The translations under genes were made by a program, and so were the position numbers. This document shows, piece by piece, positions 37,436-46,298 of a stretch of 48,154 nucleotides of DNA. How positions within the stretch are numbered: the stretch's first letter is position 1; every line of letters begins with the position of its first letter. This DNA is from a virus, in the IMG/VR virus record IMGVR_UViG_3300046543_000819, positions 1-48,154 of that record; one strand, given 5' to 3'. Below the pieces are notes generated by a model. It made no database searches, was not told the origin of the DNA, and worked only from the letters and a program-made list of their open reading frames with translations.

Positions 37436-39182
37436 GCAGGCTGCGGCACTCGCGCTCGCGCTTTCCCTAGTCGGGTTTGCGCGCGCGCAGTCGTCTGTCG
37501 TCGGCGTCCCCAATGCTTCGTATAGTCAGGGCTCTTCGGGGAGTGTGCTTCGTCCGGTTCCGGACAAACTGCGGGAGACTGTCAGTGTCACGGACTTCGG
37601 AGCCGATCCCACCGGTACGAATGACTCAACTGCCGCGGTAAACGCTGCGATCGTGTGGACGGGAACCAACCCATCCCCCACAGGCATGACCGGCGGCACG
37701 ATCTACTTCCCCTGCGGTCGGTACAAGGTCAATCCTGCAGTCTCCTTCCTGCCCTACTCCGGAACTGTGGTTCGCGGCGGTGGCAAGAACTGCACGTTCA
37801 TTCAATACACGGGGAGCGCGACGAACCCTGTGTGGGACGTCAACTCGTTCAATAACGGAACGAGAGGCCTGAACATCGAGTTCCGCGATCTGACCATGCT
37901 GGGCAACAACACCACGGCCGGGTCCGTATGCTTCCACTTCGGCACGCCTGACAATTCCACGGGCAAGGTGCAAAACATTACCTTTGTCAACGTCAAGGTG
38001 ACGCAGTGCGGCCACTCGGTTCAGTTGGATGACGTTTGGAACTTCACCACCTGGAACTCGCAATTCATCTACAACCTGGGTGACGGACTGAGGCTCACCG
38101 ATCCGGATGCAATCACCGGTGTCTATCTTCACACCACGCGCATAGGCAACAACGGTGGGCACGGTATCGACAACGTCGGTGCCGGAGTCGTTACGCAGTT
38201 GGAGCAATTTGGGGGCGAAGACACCTACAACGCTACCGGCGATGTTGTCACCGGACTAGCGCGCGACTGGGCATTTTACGGCGTCTGGTTCGAAGACCTG
38301 AACGCGGGTTCGGCGCAGAACGCCATTGATGTCACCGGGGCGCAGGGTGTGCTGGTAGACGACGGACACTTCAACTTCCCGCTCAACTCCGTCTTCGCCT
38401 CGGCGCCAGTCTCTTACATCACGGTAAGGAACTCTGCCACATCGAACGGACAGACCGCTATGGTCAACGTGCCGGCTGGCTCAACGAATATCACCTATTC
38501 GGAGAACAACAGGTCCAACGTGACTTCTACGGCAGGACCGAATACGGCGCAGTACACCGTCGGTTGCCCCGGCACATCTGACTTGGCGATTTCGACAGGC
38601 GCGGGCCTGGCCGTCAACGCGTGCTCCGGTAACAACATCGTGGCCTTCGGGTCTGCCGGAGCGCTCGAAGGGTACATCACCAACGTCGGCAACTTCAACA
38701 TCAAGGGCATCGTCAGCCTGACCGGTTCGGCCTTCGGTCTGTACTCGACAGGCGGTTCTTCGACCAGCCCATCCATCACACGCAACACCGCTGATGCCAT
38801 CGCGGCGATGGTCTTCAATCAGGCCAACGGCAGTTCTTCCGGGGACGAGGCCGACTTCCAGTTCGGCGGTGTCAATCAGGTCGGCTTCACAGTCGGCGGA
38901 TACACCTACCACCGGATCGGTGCGGCGGTTGCATCCGCGGCCACGGTCACCCCGACAGCGCCGACGAATCACATGACAGGCACGGTAAGCGTATCGACCA
39001 TCAGTGTGCCGACTGGCTGTACCTTGTCCACCGCTTCCGGTTGCGAATGGCGCGTGATTCCAGATGCTGCCGTGCCCTTCGTCACCGGCGGAAACATCGC
39101 GGTAGCAACAACAGGTGTCGTCAGCAAACTCCTGATCTGGACCTACGACCCAACACAGGCCAAGTGGTACCCGAGCTACTAA
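37425..39182 (+). CDS. Secreted tailspike-like protein with pectate-lyase-type beta-helix
   Basis: A 585-residue protein: Sec signal (MVSKQAAALALALSLVGFAR, cleavage before AQSS), then the Pectate_lyase_3-type start SVTDFGADPTGTNDSTAAVN and a right-handed beta-helix with repeated N, G and T turns. Such domains in phages are capsule or exopolysaccharide depolymerases or binders. The ATG at 37425 overlaps the previous stop region. Export by Sec would be unusual for a virion tailspike. Confidence 0.8.
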   Translation: MVSKQAAALALALSLVGFARAQSSVVGVPNASYSQGSSGSVLRPVPDKLRETVSVTDFGADPTGTNDSTAAVNAAIVWTGTNPSPTGMTGGTIYFPCGRYKVNPAVSFLPYSGTVVRGGGKNCTFIQYTGSATNPVWDVNSFNNGTRGLNIEFRDLTMLGNNTTAGSVCFHFGTPDNSTGKVQNITFVNVKVTQCGHSVQLDDVWNFTTWNSQFIYNLGDGLRLTDPDAITGVYLHTTRIGNNGGHGIDNVGAGVVTQLEQFGGEDTYNATGDVVTGLARDWAFYGVWFEDLNAGSAQNAIDVTGAQGVLVDDGHFNFPLNSVFASAPVSYITVRNSATSNGQTAMVNVPAGSTNITYSENNRSNVTSTAGPNTAQYTVGCPGTSDLAISTGAGLAVNACSGNNIVAFGSAGALEGYITNVGNFNIKGIVSLTGSAFGLYSTGGSSTSPSITRNTADAIAAMVFNQANGSSSGDEADFQFGGVNQVGFTVGGYTYHRIGAAVASAATVTPTAPTNHMTGTVSVSTISVPTGCTLSTASGCEWRVIPDAAVPFVTGGNIAVATTGVVSKLLIWTYDPTQAKWYPSY

Positions 39183-39211
39183 GTTCGAATTTCTCTCCTC
39201 TGGAATCCCCA

Positions 39212-41197
39212 ATGAAATTAACTAAAATCGCAGGCGCACTTACGCTGCTCATTGCTCTGGTCGCACGCGCGCAGTCTCCGGTAATTGGCCCAACTTTTGG
39301 TGGCGGAAGTCCAGGAGCATCACTTCCCACTGCTACTGCCGCTGGACAGGCCCCTGTATCCACCGGCCCGGGAACAACGTATACCGCTCAACCAGTACCT
39401 CCGGGCGGCGGCGTGTGGCAGAGGGAAGGCACAATCATCTCCCCGTCGGCGTCCGAGGAATACAACGCATCAGAGCCGACACTTCTCTATGAGGGATCAC
39501 CGCAAATCGCGGCGTTTTCCGGGCTCACGAATGTTTGGAAAATGTGGTGGAACTGTGGCTATCTGACTACGGGCCTGTGCTACGCCGAATCTAGTGACGC
39601 TGAAAACTGGGTACGCTGGCCTTCGGGATCCGGCGCGGTTATCGCGAGAGCAAACCCCGGCCCGGCACATGGCTACGTCTTCCATTACAACGGAACCTAT
39701 TACTACTATGCCGGCAACGGCGCGGCGTCTTCGACGCAGATCAATATGTACACGTCGACCAACGGCGTGAGTTGGACGCTCGTCCACTCCGCAGTCTTGA
39801 CGCTCGGCTCGGGCACATGGGACAGCAATCAATTCGGCAACGTCTTCATCATTCCATCGGCGGGCACTTGGCAGATGATGTATGAGGCTTATGGCGCGGC
39901 ATTCTCAAACGGTGTCTTCTGGATGGGCGTCGCTACCTCGGCCGACCAGGGCGTCACATGGGTAAAGAGCGGCAGCAACCCGGTACTCAAAGGACCAAGC
40001 AACGGAGAAGCCGGAGGGCCGGAAATCCATCAGGTCGGCAGCACCTATTACGTTTGGTTTACCTGCAACGGAACCGCGAATCAGTTCACGCCGACCGACA
40101 TATGCAGAGCACACTCAACCAACTTCACCACCTGGACGTTAGACAATGGCGGCACTCCGGTGATGACTCGCGCGACCCAGGATGAGGGTGTCGGCGGCGC
40201 CCCGGGCGCTCCCGGCCAGATCGCCGATCCCTCGATGGTGCAGGTAGGGAACACGATTTACATGGCCTATGACGGCGTGCTCGCGCAGAACGGCACATCG
40301 CCGGATGCGTTTCACCTCAAGCTAGCGACGGCACCGTACACGTTCACGCAGCTCGTGCAAACCAATGAAGGCAACGCCACTAACTACCACGCGAACGGTT
40401 CATTTGAGAATCTGAATCTATTCCCCTGCTTTTACTACGATTACAACTCCGCCAACATCCGTGTCCCGTGCGGGACGACTGGCGTGCTTAACTTCGGCGC
40501 GCTCCAAATGTTGGGGAATGCGCCGACCGTCGGATTCAACTACAACATGTGGTTCAACGGGGCGAGCAACATCTACACGGCGAATGGCGCATCGGCGACG
40601 GGCTATCTCGATCTGACTGGCGGTGTTTATCACTTCTGGGTTGGTCCGGTTGGTACGGCTGGCGGGGTTTCGGCGTTGAGCGAGATTTACAACGCGACAT
40701 CTGCTGGAATGAACTTCATCTCCCCGACAACATTTAACTCAACGCAGTTCATAAAGCCCGCAGGGGGTCTCCCCGCAATTACGATCAGTCAACCGGGAGC
40801 GACCACCTACTCGCAGATGGGGTTCGGCGGGACGTTGACCACTCCGGTGTGGCAGTATGGAGCGGGCAATCCGTCTGAAACCGCGCTTGGTGTGGCGAAT
40901 AAATTATTCTTCTATAACGTTGGAAGCACGTCGGTAGCCGCATCTATTGATGCTTCCAACAATTTTGAAATAGGTATGACGGGGGTGCTACCGGGAACAT
41001 TTAGCAAAAAGTTCCAGGTAGGCACCAGCGGGCAGTTCAACGTGGACTCTAGCGGCAACACCACTACTCCAAGCATCACCGGCCCGGCTACGGCACCATC
41101 GGGCGCATGCTCAACCGCTGGTCAGTGGGTGTTCTCCCAGGACGGACACGCAACGTTCTGCCCAAGCGCAGGTGGCACTTGGGCCACGAAGATATAG
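39212..41197 (+). CDS. Secreted beta-propeller, glycoside-hydrolase-like protein
   Basis: A 661-residue protein with signal peptide (MKLTKIAGALTLLIALVARA before QSPV). Residues about 70-400 form repeated blades (EPTLLYEG, VFHYNGTYYYYAG, WDSNQFGNVFII, GGPEIHQVGSTYYVWF, IADPSMVQVGNTIYMAYDG) as in five-bladed propellers of the GH43/GH32 type. The C-terminal domain (GACSTAGQWVFSQDGHATFC) recurs in related proteins. Catalytic acids cannot be fixed with certainty. Likely acts on host glycans. Confidence 0.7.
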   Translation: MKLTKIAGALTLLIALVARAQSPVIGPTFGGGSPGASLPTATAAGQAPVSTGPGTTYTAQPVPPGGGVWQREGTIISPSASEEYNASEPTLLYEGSPQIAAFSGLTNVWKMWWNCGYLTTGLCYAESSDAENWVRWPSGSGAVIARANPGPAHGYVFHYNGTYYYYAGNGAASSTQINMYTSTNGVSWTLVHSAVLTLGSGTWDSNQFGNVFIIPSAGTWQMMYEAYGAAFSNGVFWMGVATSADQGVTWVKSGSNPVLKGPSNGEAGGPEIHQVGSTYYVWFTCNGTANQFTPTDICRAHSTNFTTWTLDNGGTPVMTRATQDEGVGGAPGAPGQIADPSMVQVGNTIYMAYDGVLAQNGTSPDAFHLKLATAPYTFTQLVQTNEGNATNYHANGSFENLNLFPCFYYDYNSANIRVPCGTTGVLNFGALQMLGNAPTVGFNYNMWFNGASNIYTANGASATGYLDLTGGVYHFWVGPVGTAGGVSALSEIYNATSAGMNFISPTTFNSTQFIKPAGGLPAITISQPGATTYSQMGFGGTLTTPVWQYGAGNPSETALGVANKLFFYNVGSTSVAASIDASNNFEIGMTGVLPGTFSKKFQVGTSGQFNVDSSGNTTTPSITGPATAPSGACSTAGQWVFSQDGHATFCPSAGGTWATKI

Positions 41198-41222
41198 TTC
41201 TTTTTGTTCAGGAAAAAGTCTA

Positions 41223-42290
41223 ATGCCTATTCTTAGCACCACAAATAACAGCATCCAGTTGCAGAAGATCGCCAACTTTCTGCGTACGTATCCTGAACTT
41301 ACCCCCGTCCTTGGCGTCGGCGGCTTCTCTCAGGAGCCGATCGTCACGCTGGCGAACGACATCATCCAGAAGATCTTCGCGCAGGGGATGGATTGGAAGT
41401 TCAATCGCGCGTACGTTCCCCCGTTCCTTACCGTGGCTCTGCAGCAGGACTACCTGACGCAGGTGACGAATCTCGGGTGGATGGAAAGCTGCTATCGCGT
41501 TGACATCAACAACAACGTGAACAACGGCAATCGCGCCGCGAAACCGACGTACCCGGTCGAGGTTGGCCGGGACCTGATGCCGGTTGCCGGTGCAGGAACT
41601 TCCGTCGCGATCAGTTGGCTCCCCAACTCGCTCGCGCGCCTCGGCACCTGGCAGCCCAACACCGTCTACGGTTGTGGCTATGGACAGGCGCAGACGCCGA
41701 ACACTCCGATCCAGCAGTTCATGGACGTGAACGGCAACCTGCTCTACATCGACTCGACGGTGCTCGGGATTGACGACACCAGCCCGGGGTACAACGGGAC
41801 GCCGATCACGCTTCCCGCGAACAGCCCCTATGGCACGAGCGGGTCCACACAGCCCGCCGCCGATCCGCTGTCACCCGCGGGCACCTTGGTTCAGGACGGG
41901 TCCGTAATCTGGACAGTGGCAGACCCGAACGGCTACGCCATGCGCCTCAGCCCGCTGCCGGCACAGTCCGCGATCTGCTGGCTGTTCCACCCGGTGATCC
42001 AGAACGCTCCGCCAGTTTTCCACACCCTGCAGGACGTCATTGCCCCGCTGCCGAACGATATGTCGTACCTGCTGCGCGACGGTCTGCGCGCCGCGCTCTA
42101 TGACCACGCCGGGCTGCCGCGCGCGGCCACCGCGTACGCGAAGTGGGAGGAGATGCTGATGACCGCGCTCCGGTCTGCGGATCGCGAGACGGACGAGGCT
42201 ATCTTCTACCCCTCCAGCAGCCTGATGGCCGGTCCCGGCGGCGGGTACATCAACCTCGGCCCCGCAAACCCTTATGGCTTCGGCTGGTAG
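41223..42290 (+). CDS. Head-tail adaptor-like protein, copy 2, with inserted module
   Basis: A 355-residue protein. The N-terminal region resembles the 31104 product (see there). Residues about 142-235 carry a WQPNTVY ... VNGNLLYIDST ... GSTQPAA ... DGSVIWTV module that also occurs in the large tail protein at 42744. AGGAAAAA precedes the ATG. The C-terminal helical part ends with FYPSSSLMAGPGGGYINLGP. Probably a connector protein. Confidence 0.6.
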   Translation: MPILSTTNNSIQLQKIANFLRTYPELTPVLGVGGFSQEPIVTLANDIIQKIFAQGMDWKFNRAYVPPFLTVALQQDYLTQVTNLGWMESCYRVDINNNVNNGNRAAKPTYPVEVGRDLMPVAGAGTSVAISWLPNSLARLGTWQPNTVYGCGYGQAQTPNTPIQQFMDVNGNLLYIDSTVLGIDDTSPGYNGTPITLPANSPYGTSGSTQPAADPLSPAGTLVQDGSVIWTVADPNGYAMRLSPLPAQSAICWLFHPVIQNAPPVFHTLQDVIAPLPNDMSYLLRDGLRAALYDHAGLPRAATAYAKWEEMLMTALRSADRETDEAIFYPSSSLMAGPGGGYINLGPANPYGFGW

Positions 42291-42298
42291 GGAAAAAT

Positions 42299-42330
42299 AC
42301 TCGCGTTTTTCACCCCCGAAACGCATCTAA
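42299..42330 (+). promoter_or_regulatory. Promoter of the TTTCGC-N18-GCATCTAA class
   Basis: GGAAAAATACTCGC, 18 nt, GCATCTAA, 8 bases after the adaptor gene. It drives the leader and the last tail operon. Confidence 0.6.
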
Positions 42331-42332
42331 TA

Positions 42333-42368
42333 GGGTAGGCGTGTGCTTGTGCGCCTGCCCTTTCTTTT
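42333..42368 (+). terminator. Strong intrinsic terminator overlapping a transcription start
   Basis: GGGTAGGCG and CGCCTGCCC-type arms form a 9-bp stem (one G-T pair) with a 10-nt loop, then TTTCTTTT. The 5' arm begins 2 bases past the -10 of the promoter at 42299, so RNA starting here would miss part of the stem. Confidence 0.8.
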
Positions 42369-42743
42369 CGATAGTGCGGTGTTGCTCCCCTAGTTGCGCG
42401 CTAGACTGGCGTTGCCTGAGAGTGGGATACATGCAACATCGTCGCCGACACCTGGCGCGCTTGTTTCATCGTACGTAGTGGTGTGACGGCGGGGAGAGAC
42501 CCAGAACTGAGTGTTGCGGGTATCGAATCCCGCTGATGGCCATAAAGCAAAGTAGCCCTGGAGCGCGTATCCAACCGACGCTCTAAGTTGGCCTGACAGC
42601 CGGGAAAGACCGGTTCCCTTTGTTTTCTGCTCCCTGCGGTGGTTGTAAGTAACCGGTGGTAGAGCGGAGCCGACACCTGGCTGGCCTTTCTAGATAAGGC
42701 CGAGTGGTGTGACTGCCGATGAGAGTTCGGCACCCCTCCCAAA
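42369..42743 (+). ncRNA. Long structured leader RNA with H-type pseudoknot
   Basis: About 375 nt without a supported gene. GAGCG (42561-42565)/CGCTC (42579-42583) encloses CCAAC (42571-42575), which can pair with GTTGG (42587-42591): a clear H-type pseudoknot. Other stems are GTTGC/GCAAC, GCGGG/CCCGC around TATCGAAT, CCGGTT/AACCGG and TGCCGA/TCGGCA near the end. It shares GGAGAGACCCAGA with the leader at 28.4 kb. The distance to the next start is long for a simple leader. Confidence 0.6.
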
Positions 42744-45700
42744 ATGAGCAATGCACTTCAACTGGCCGGCGCCCAGTCGCGGCACGCCTCCCGTTTCGCG
42801 CCGATCTACAACGCGCGCTTCGCGACCGGTATCTGGACGCAGCGCAACCCGCTGCGCGACGCCGCGAGCACGCGCATGGAAGAGAAGTTCTACGGCCCGC
42901 GCGGAGACGCGTTCATTAACGGTCGGAACATCGAGCTCTCGAACCGGCTGACGCCGGTACGCCGCCCCGGGCTTTCGGTCTACAACTCGTCCAGTTTTAA
43001 CTCCGTCGATTTCTTCTATGAGAGTCGGCTGTTCAACGCGCAGACCGAAGTCATCAAGGTGCTGGCCGACCAGGCCGACGGCCTCTACGACGCGACCGGG
43101 TCCAACAAGATTCAGGTGTGGGCGAAGAGTCCGGGAGCCGGACAAACCTACCTGCAAAACGTGGCGAACTGCATGTTCTTCGCCAACGGTGTCGATCAGA
43201 AGAAGCAGCAGAACTCGCTGCTGACGTGGACGGCGAACACCAACCTCAGCATCAACTCGACCCAGACCTTCCTGGTCGGCACGTCGGGGTTTATCCAGCA
43301 GTTGATTGCGTGCGTACTCACCGTTACCCGCGTCACCGTGGTGAACCAGGTCCTCACCATCAACTGCGCAACGAACCTGACGAACACGATACAGGCCAAC
43401 CTGCAGATCCAGTTCAGCGGCCTCACCGCGGCGCCGTGGCTCAATGGCCAGGTAGTCAACGTGACTTCCGTCTCTGGTACCTCGTTCACCGCGACGTTCA
43501 CGAACAACTTTACCCACCCAAACACCGTCGTGAACGACTCCGGTCGCGCGCAGGTGTTGAACGGCGGCAACCCTACAACCGGATCGGTTCTCCCTTCCTT
43601 CAGTAGCACGTTGCTGGGTCAGACACTCGACGGCACAGCGCTGTGGGTGAATCGCGGAACCCCAATCCAGAACTGGGGCATCGCGGCACCAACGAACCTG
43701 CCCACCATCGTGCACGGCGGCCAAGCAGACGCGTGGCAGCCGAATACTTTTTACGCCAACAACCCGGTCATCGTGGACCCGAACGGCAACCTGCAGAAGG
43801 TAACGACTGCTGGTTTCAGCGGATCCGCCGCACCAGGTTGGGCTACGTCCGTTGGCGGTACTACGACCGACGGCTCTGCAATATGGACGATGATTCAGAC
43901 TGCCGCGTCCCTGGTGTGGCAGCCGCACACGCATTACGCCAGCGGACACTTCCTGATCGGTACAGCGGGCGGCGTGCAGTGCCTCTTCCAGCTTGAGGGC
44001 TTTACCGGCGTCAAGATCTCCGGCGCGGTGAACTCCTACCTCTACAACTCCCCGCACAGTGGTGCGGTGGGGTGTGTCGTTCTCACCTACCCAACGGCTC
44101 TCGGCAGCGCGATAGATACAGCCACCGGCAACAGTTTCCTCTTCAACCCTCCAGCGAACCCGAACCAGAAGCCGGTGCAGTGGGCAACGCTGAACGGGGC
44201 CGGTGAGACCACAGGGTACGTAGTCCCGTATCCGTCGATCACGGAGAACTACTGCCAGATCCTTCTGGCGAATCTCGAGTTCCCGGCCGCCGGACAATAC
44301 ACCGTCCAGTTGACGCACCAAGATGGTTTGATCTGGGGCATGGGTGGTGGCATCGAAGCGGTGAGTGGGCTGGTGACGAATCCGATCGGCCAGACCGGGA
44401 CGCCAGCGAACAACTACCCCATCTTCGCGTCCACGAACCTCAGCGGAACGAACGTCGACACCGCGGTGATTAACGTGCCTGCGGCAGGGACGTACCCCAT
44501 CGAAGTCGCTTGGGATTACTGGTACCACTCTGGACAGACGCTGCAGATCAAGGTCAACGGGAACGACATCATCCCCGACCCGGCAGAGAGCGGTACGACC
44601 CAACCGATCTGGCCGACGTGGACGACCAGCAACGCACCGAGTTACCCCACGGTCTCTGAATCGCAGGGCGCGCTCGCCTGGACGAATATCGGGCCGGTGT
44701 CCGATTACTCGTGGATAGGGCTGACGAATTACATCACGACCGCGACCATCATCGATTCGAACAACTACATTCAGGGTCCATACGAAGCGGGAAAGTCGGG
44801 TACGACTCAGCCTAGCTTCAACACGACAATCAACAGCACGACCGCCGACAATCCGAACCTGCTGTGGATCAACCAGGGCCAGGCTTCGGCCGCACCCACT
44901 GGCACACTGACCACCGTCGACGGCGGATGGCAGTATTGTGCCGCGCTGGTCAACACACTCGACGACACCGTTTCGAACGCCGGACCCGTTACAGCATCTA
45001 CCGGCAATTTCCGCGCGTCCACTGGCGTTAAGGTCAGCGGCGGTATTCCGACCAACTACGATCCTCAGTGCGACTATGTGGCCATTTTCCGGACACAGGA
45101 CGGTGGCGCAACCTTCTATCTGATCCCCGGTCCCGGGAACACGCCGTATACAGTCCCGATTCAGCAGTACATTGCGAACGGATACACCGACACCACGACG
45201 GATCGCAACCTCAACATCCTGCTTCAGGCGCCGCTCGCCGGCGAGAACACTCCGCCGCAGACCGGTGTCATCAATCTGGTCTACCACCTCTCGCGCATCT
45301 TCGTGTCGCTCGGCAACACTGTTTACTGGTCGACCGGCCCGGACACGCCGATAGGGAACGGCACCAACGGATTCTCACCGCTGAACTTCGCGACCTTCCC
45401 CTCGTCCGTGAAGCGCATGGTGCCGACGGCGATCGGTCTGCTGGTCTTCACCGTCTCCGACATCTACCTTATCCAGGGGAGCGGCACACCCGGCAATCCC
45501 ATTTTTCCGGTGCCGTACGCGCAAGGCATAGGACTGCTCTCGTACAACGCGCTGGCTGTCAGCGGAACGATCATCTATCTGTTCACGTCGGACAAGCAAC
45601 TACTCTCGCTCGACCCCGGCGCGTCCGGCGCGTCCGAAGTAGGATTCCCCATCGGCGACCAACTCCAAGGATGGGACCCGACTCAGGTCTACGTCACCTG

Positions 45701-46298
45701 GCACGTATCTGGAAGCCAGGACAAGGCTCTGTACATCGCGAACGGTGGCACCGCATGGTACCGGCTCTGCACGACCCCCGCACCTGAAACCGGAATGATG
45801 TGGAGTCCGATCGCGGCGATCGAAGGCAACTGCAAGGCAGTGCAATCCATCGAGGTCACGCCCGGTGTGCACAAACTCCTCGTAGGCCCCCTCGGCGCGG
45901 GTCCGATATTGCAGCGCGACTACTCAGTTTTCACGGACAACGGCATCGCATACCCAGCCTACGGAATCATCGGCTCCCTGGTGCTGGCGCAACCGGGTCA
46001 GGTGGCCGAACTCGGGTTTGTCACTTTCGACGCATCAAGGATAGGCACCGCGCCGACGATCAGCGTACTGCTTGACGAGATCTCAGGCGATTTCCAGGAT
46101 CTCCTCAGCCCTGCACACGACCCGCCACAGCTTCCGCCCAGCCTAACTCTCTACGCACAGCGTATGTACTTCTCGACGACACAGGCTCCGGCTATCTGCC
46201 GCCACATGCAGGTCCAGTTCACATGGCCAGCGGAAGCCTTCGCAAACGAGTTGCTGAGTCTGACCATCTACGGTGGCTTTGCTCAGGAAACAGCCTAA
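42744..46298 (+). CDS. Large tail protein (nozzle/stabilisation-like)
   Basis: A 1184-residue protein. The N-terminal part (RNIELSNRLTPVRRPGLSVYNSS, FNSVDFFYESRLFNAQTEVI) and the beta-rich C-terminal part (LIFTVSDIYLIQGSG-like blades, SPIAAIEGNCKAVQSIEV) fit podovirus tail proteins that plug the tail tube. At residues about 330-380 lies a WQPNTFY...PNGNLQKV...SAAPGW...DGSAIWT module shared with the 41223 product, with partial copies nearby at 391 (WQPHTHY). The ATG has a poor ribosome site. Confidence 0.7.
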   Translation: MSNALQLAGAQSRHASRFAPIYNARFATGIWTQRNPLRDAASTRMEEKFYGPRGDAFINGRNIELSNRLTPVRRPGLSVYNSSSFNSVDFFYESRLFNAQTEVIKVLADQADGLYDATGSNKIQVWAKSPGAGQTYLQNVANCMFFANGVDQKKQQNSLLTWTANTNLSINSTQTFLVGTSGFIQQLIACVLTVTRVTVVNQVLTINCATNLTNTIQANLQIQFSGLTAAPWLNGQVVNVTSVSGTSFTATFTNNFTHPNTVVNDSGRAQVLNGGNPTTGSVLPSFSSTLLGQTLDGTALWVNRGTPIQNWGIAAPTNLPTIVHGGQADAWQPNTFYANNPVIVDPNGNLQKVTTAGFSGSAAPGWATSVGGTTTDGSAIWTMIQTAASLVWQPHTHYASGHFLIGTAGGVQCLFQLEGFTGVKISGAVNSYLYNSPHSGAVGCVVLTYPTALGSAIDTATGNSFLFNPPANPNQKPVQWATLNGAGETTGYVVPYPSITENYCQILLANLEFPAAGQYTVQLTHQDGLIWGMGGGIEAVSGLVTNPIGQTGTPANNYPIFASTNLSGTNVDTAVINVPAAGTYPIEVAWDYWYHSGQTLQIKVNGNDIIPDPAESGTTQPIWPTWTTSNAPSYPTVSESQGALAWTNIGPVSDYSWIGLTNYITTATIIDSNNYIQGPYEAGKSGTTQPSFNTTINSTTADNPNLLWINQGQASAAPTGTLTTVDGGWQYCAALVNTLDDTVSNAGPVTASTGNFRASTGVKVSGGIPTNYDPQCDYVAIFRTQDGGATFYLIPGPGNTPYTVPIQQYIANGYTDTTTDRNLNILLQAPLAGENTPPQTGVINLVYHLSRIFVSLGNTVYWSTGPDTPIGNGTNGFSPLNFATFPSSVKRMVPTAIGLLVFTVSDIYLIQGSGTPGNPIFPVPYAQGIGLLSYNALAVSGTIIYLFTSDKQLLSLDPGASGASEVGFPIGDQLQGWDPTQVYVTWHVSGSQDKALYIANGGTAWYRLCTTPAPETGMMWSPIAAIEGNCKAVQSIEVTPGVHKLLVGPLGAGPILQRDYSVFTDNGIAYPAYGIIGSLVLAQPGQVAELGFVTFDASRIGTAPTISVLLDEISGDFQDLLSPAHDPPQLPPSLTLYAQRMYFSTTQAPAICRHMQVQFTWPAEAFANELLSLTIYGGFAQETA

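Noticed and set aside
42690-45287. 865-residue minus-strand ORF
   Set aside because: Antisense shadow of the large tail gene; the plus-strand reading has overlaps and family-like features, this has low-complexity Arg/Val composition.
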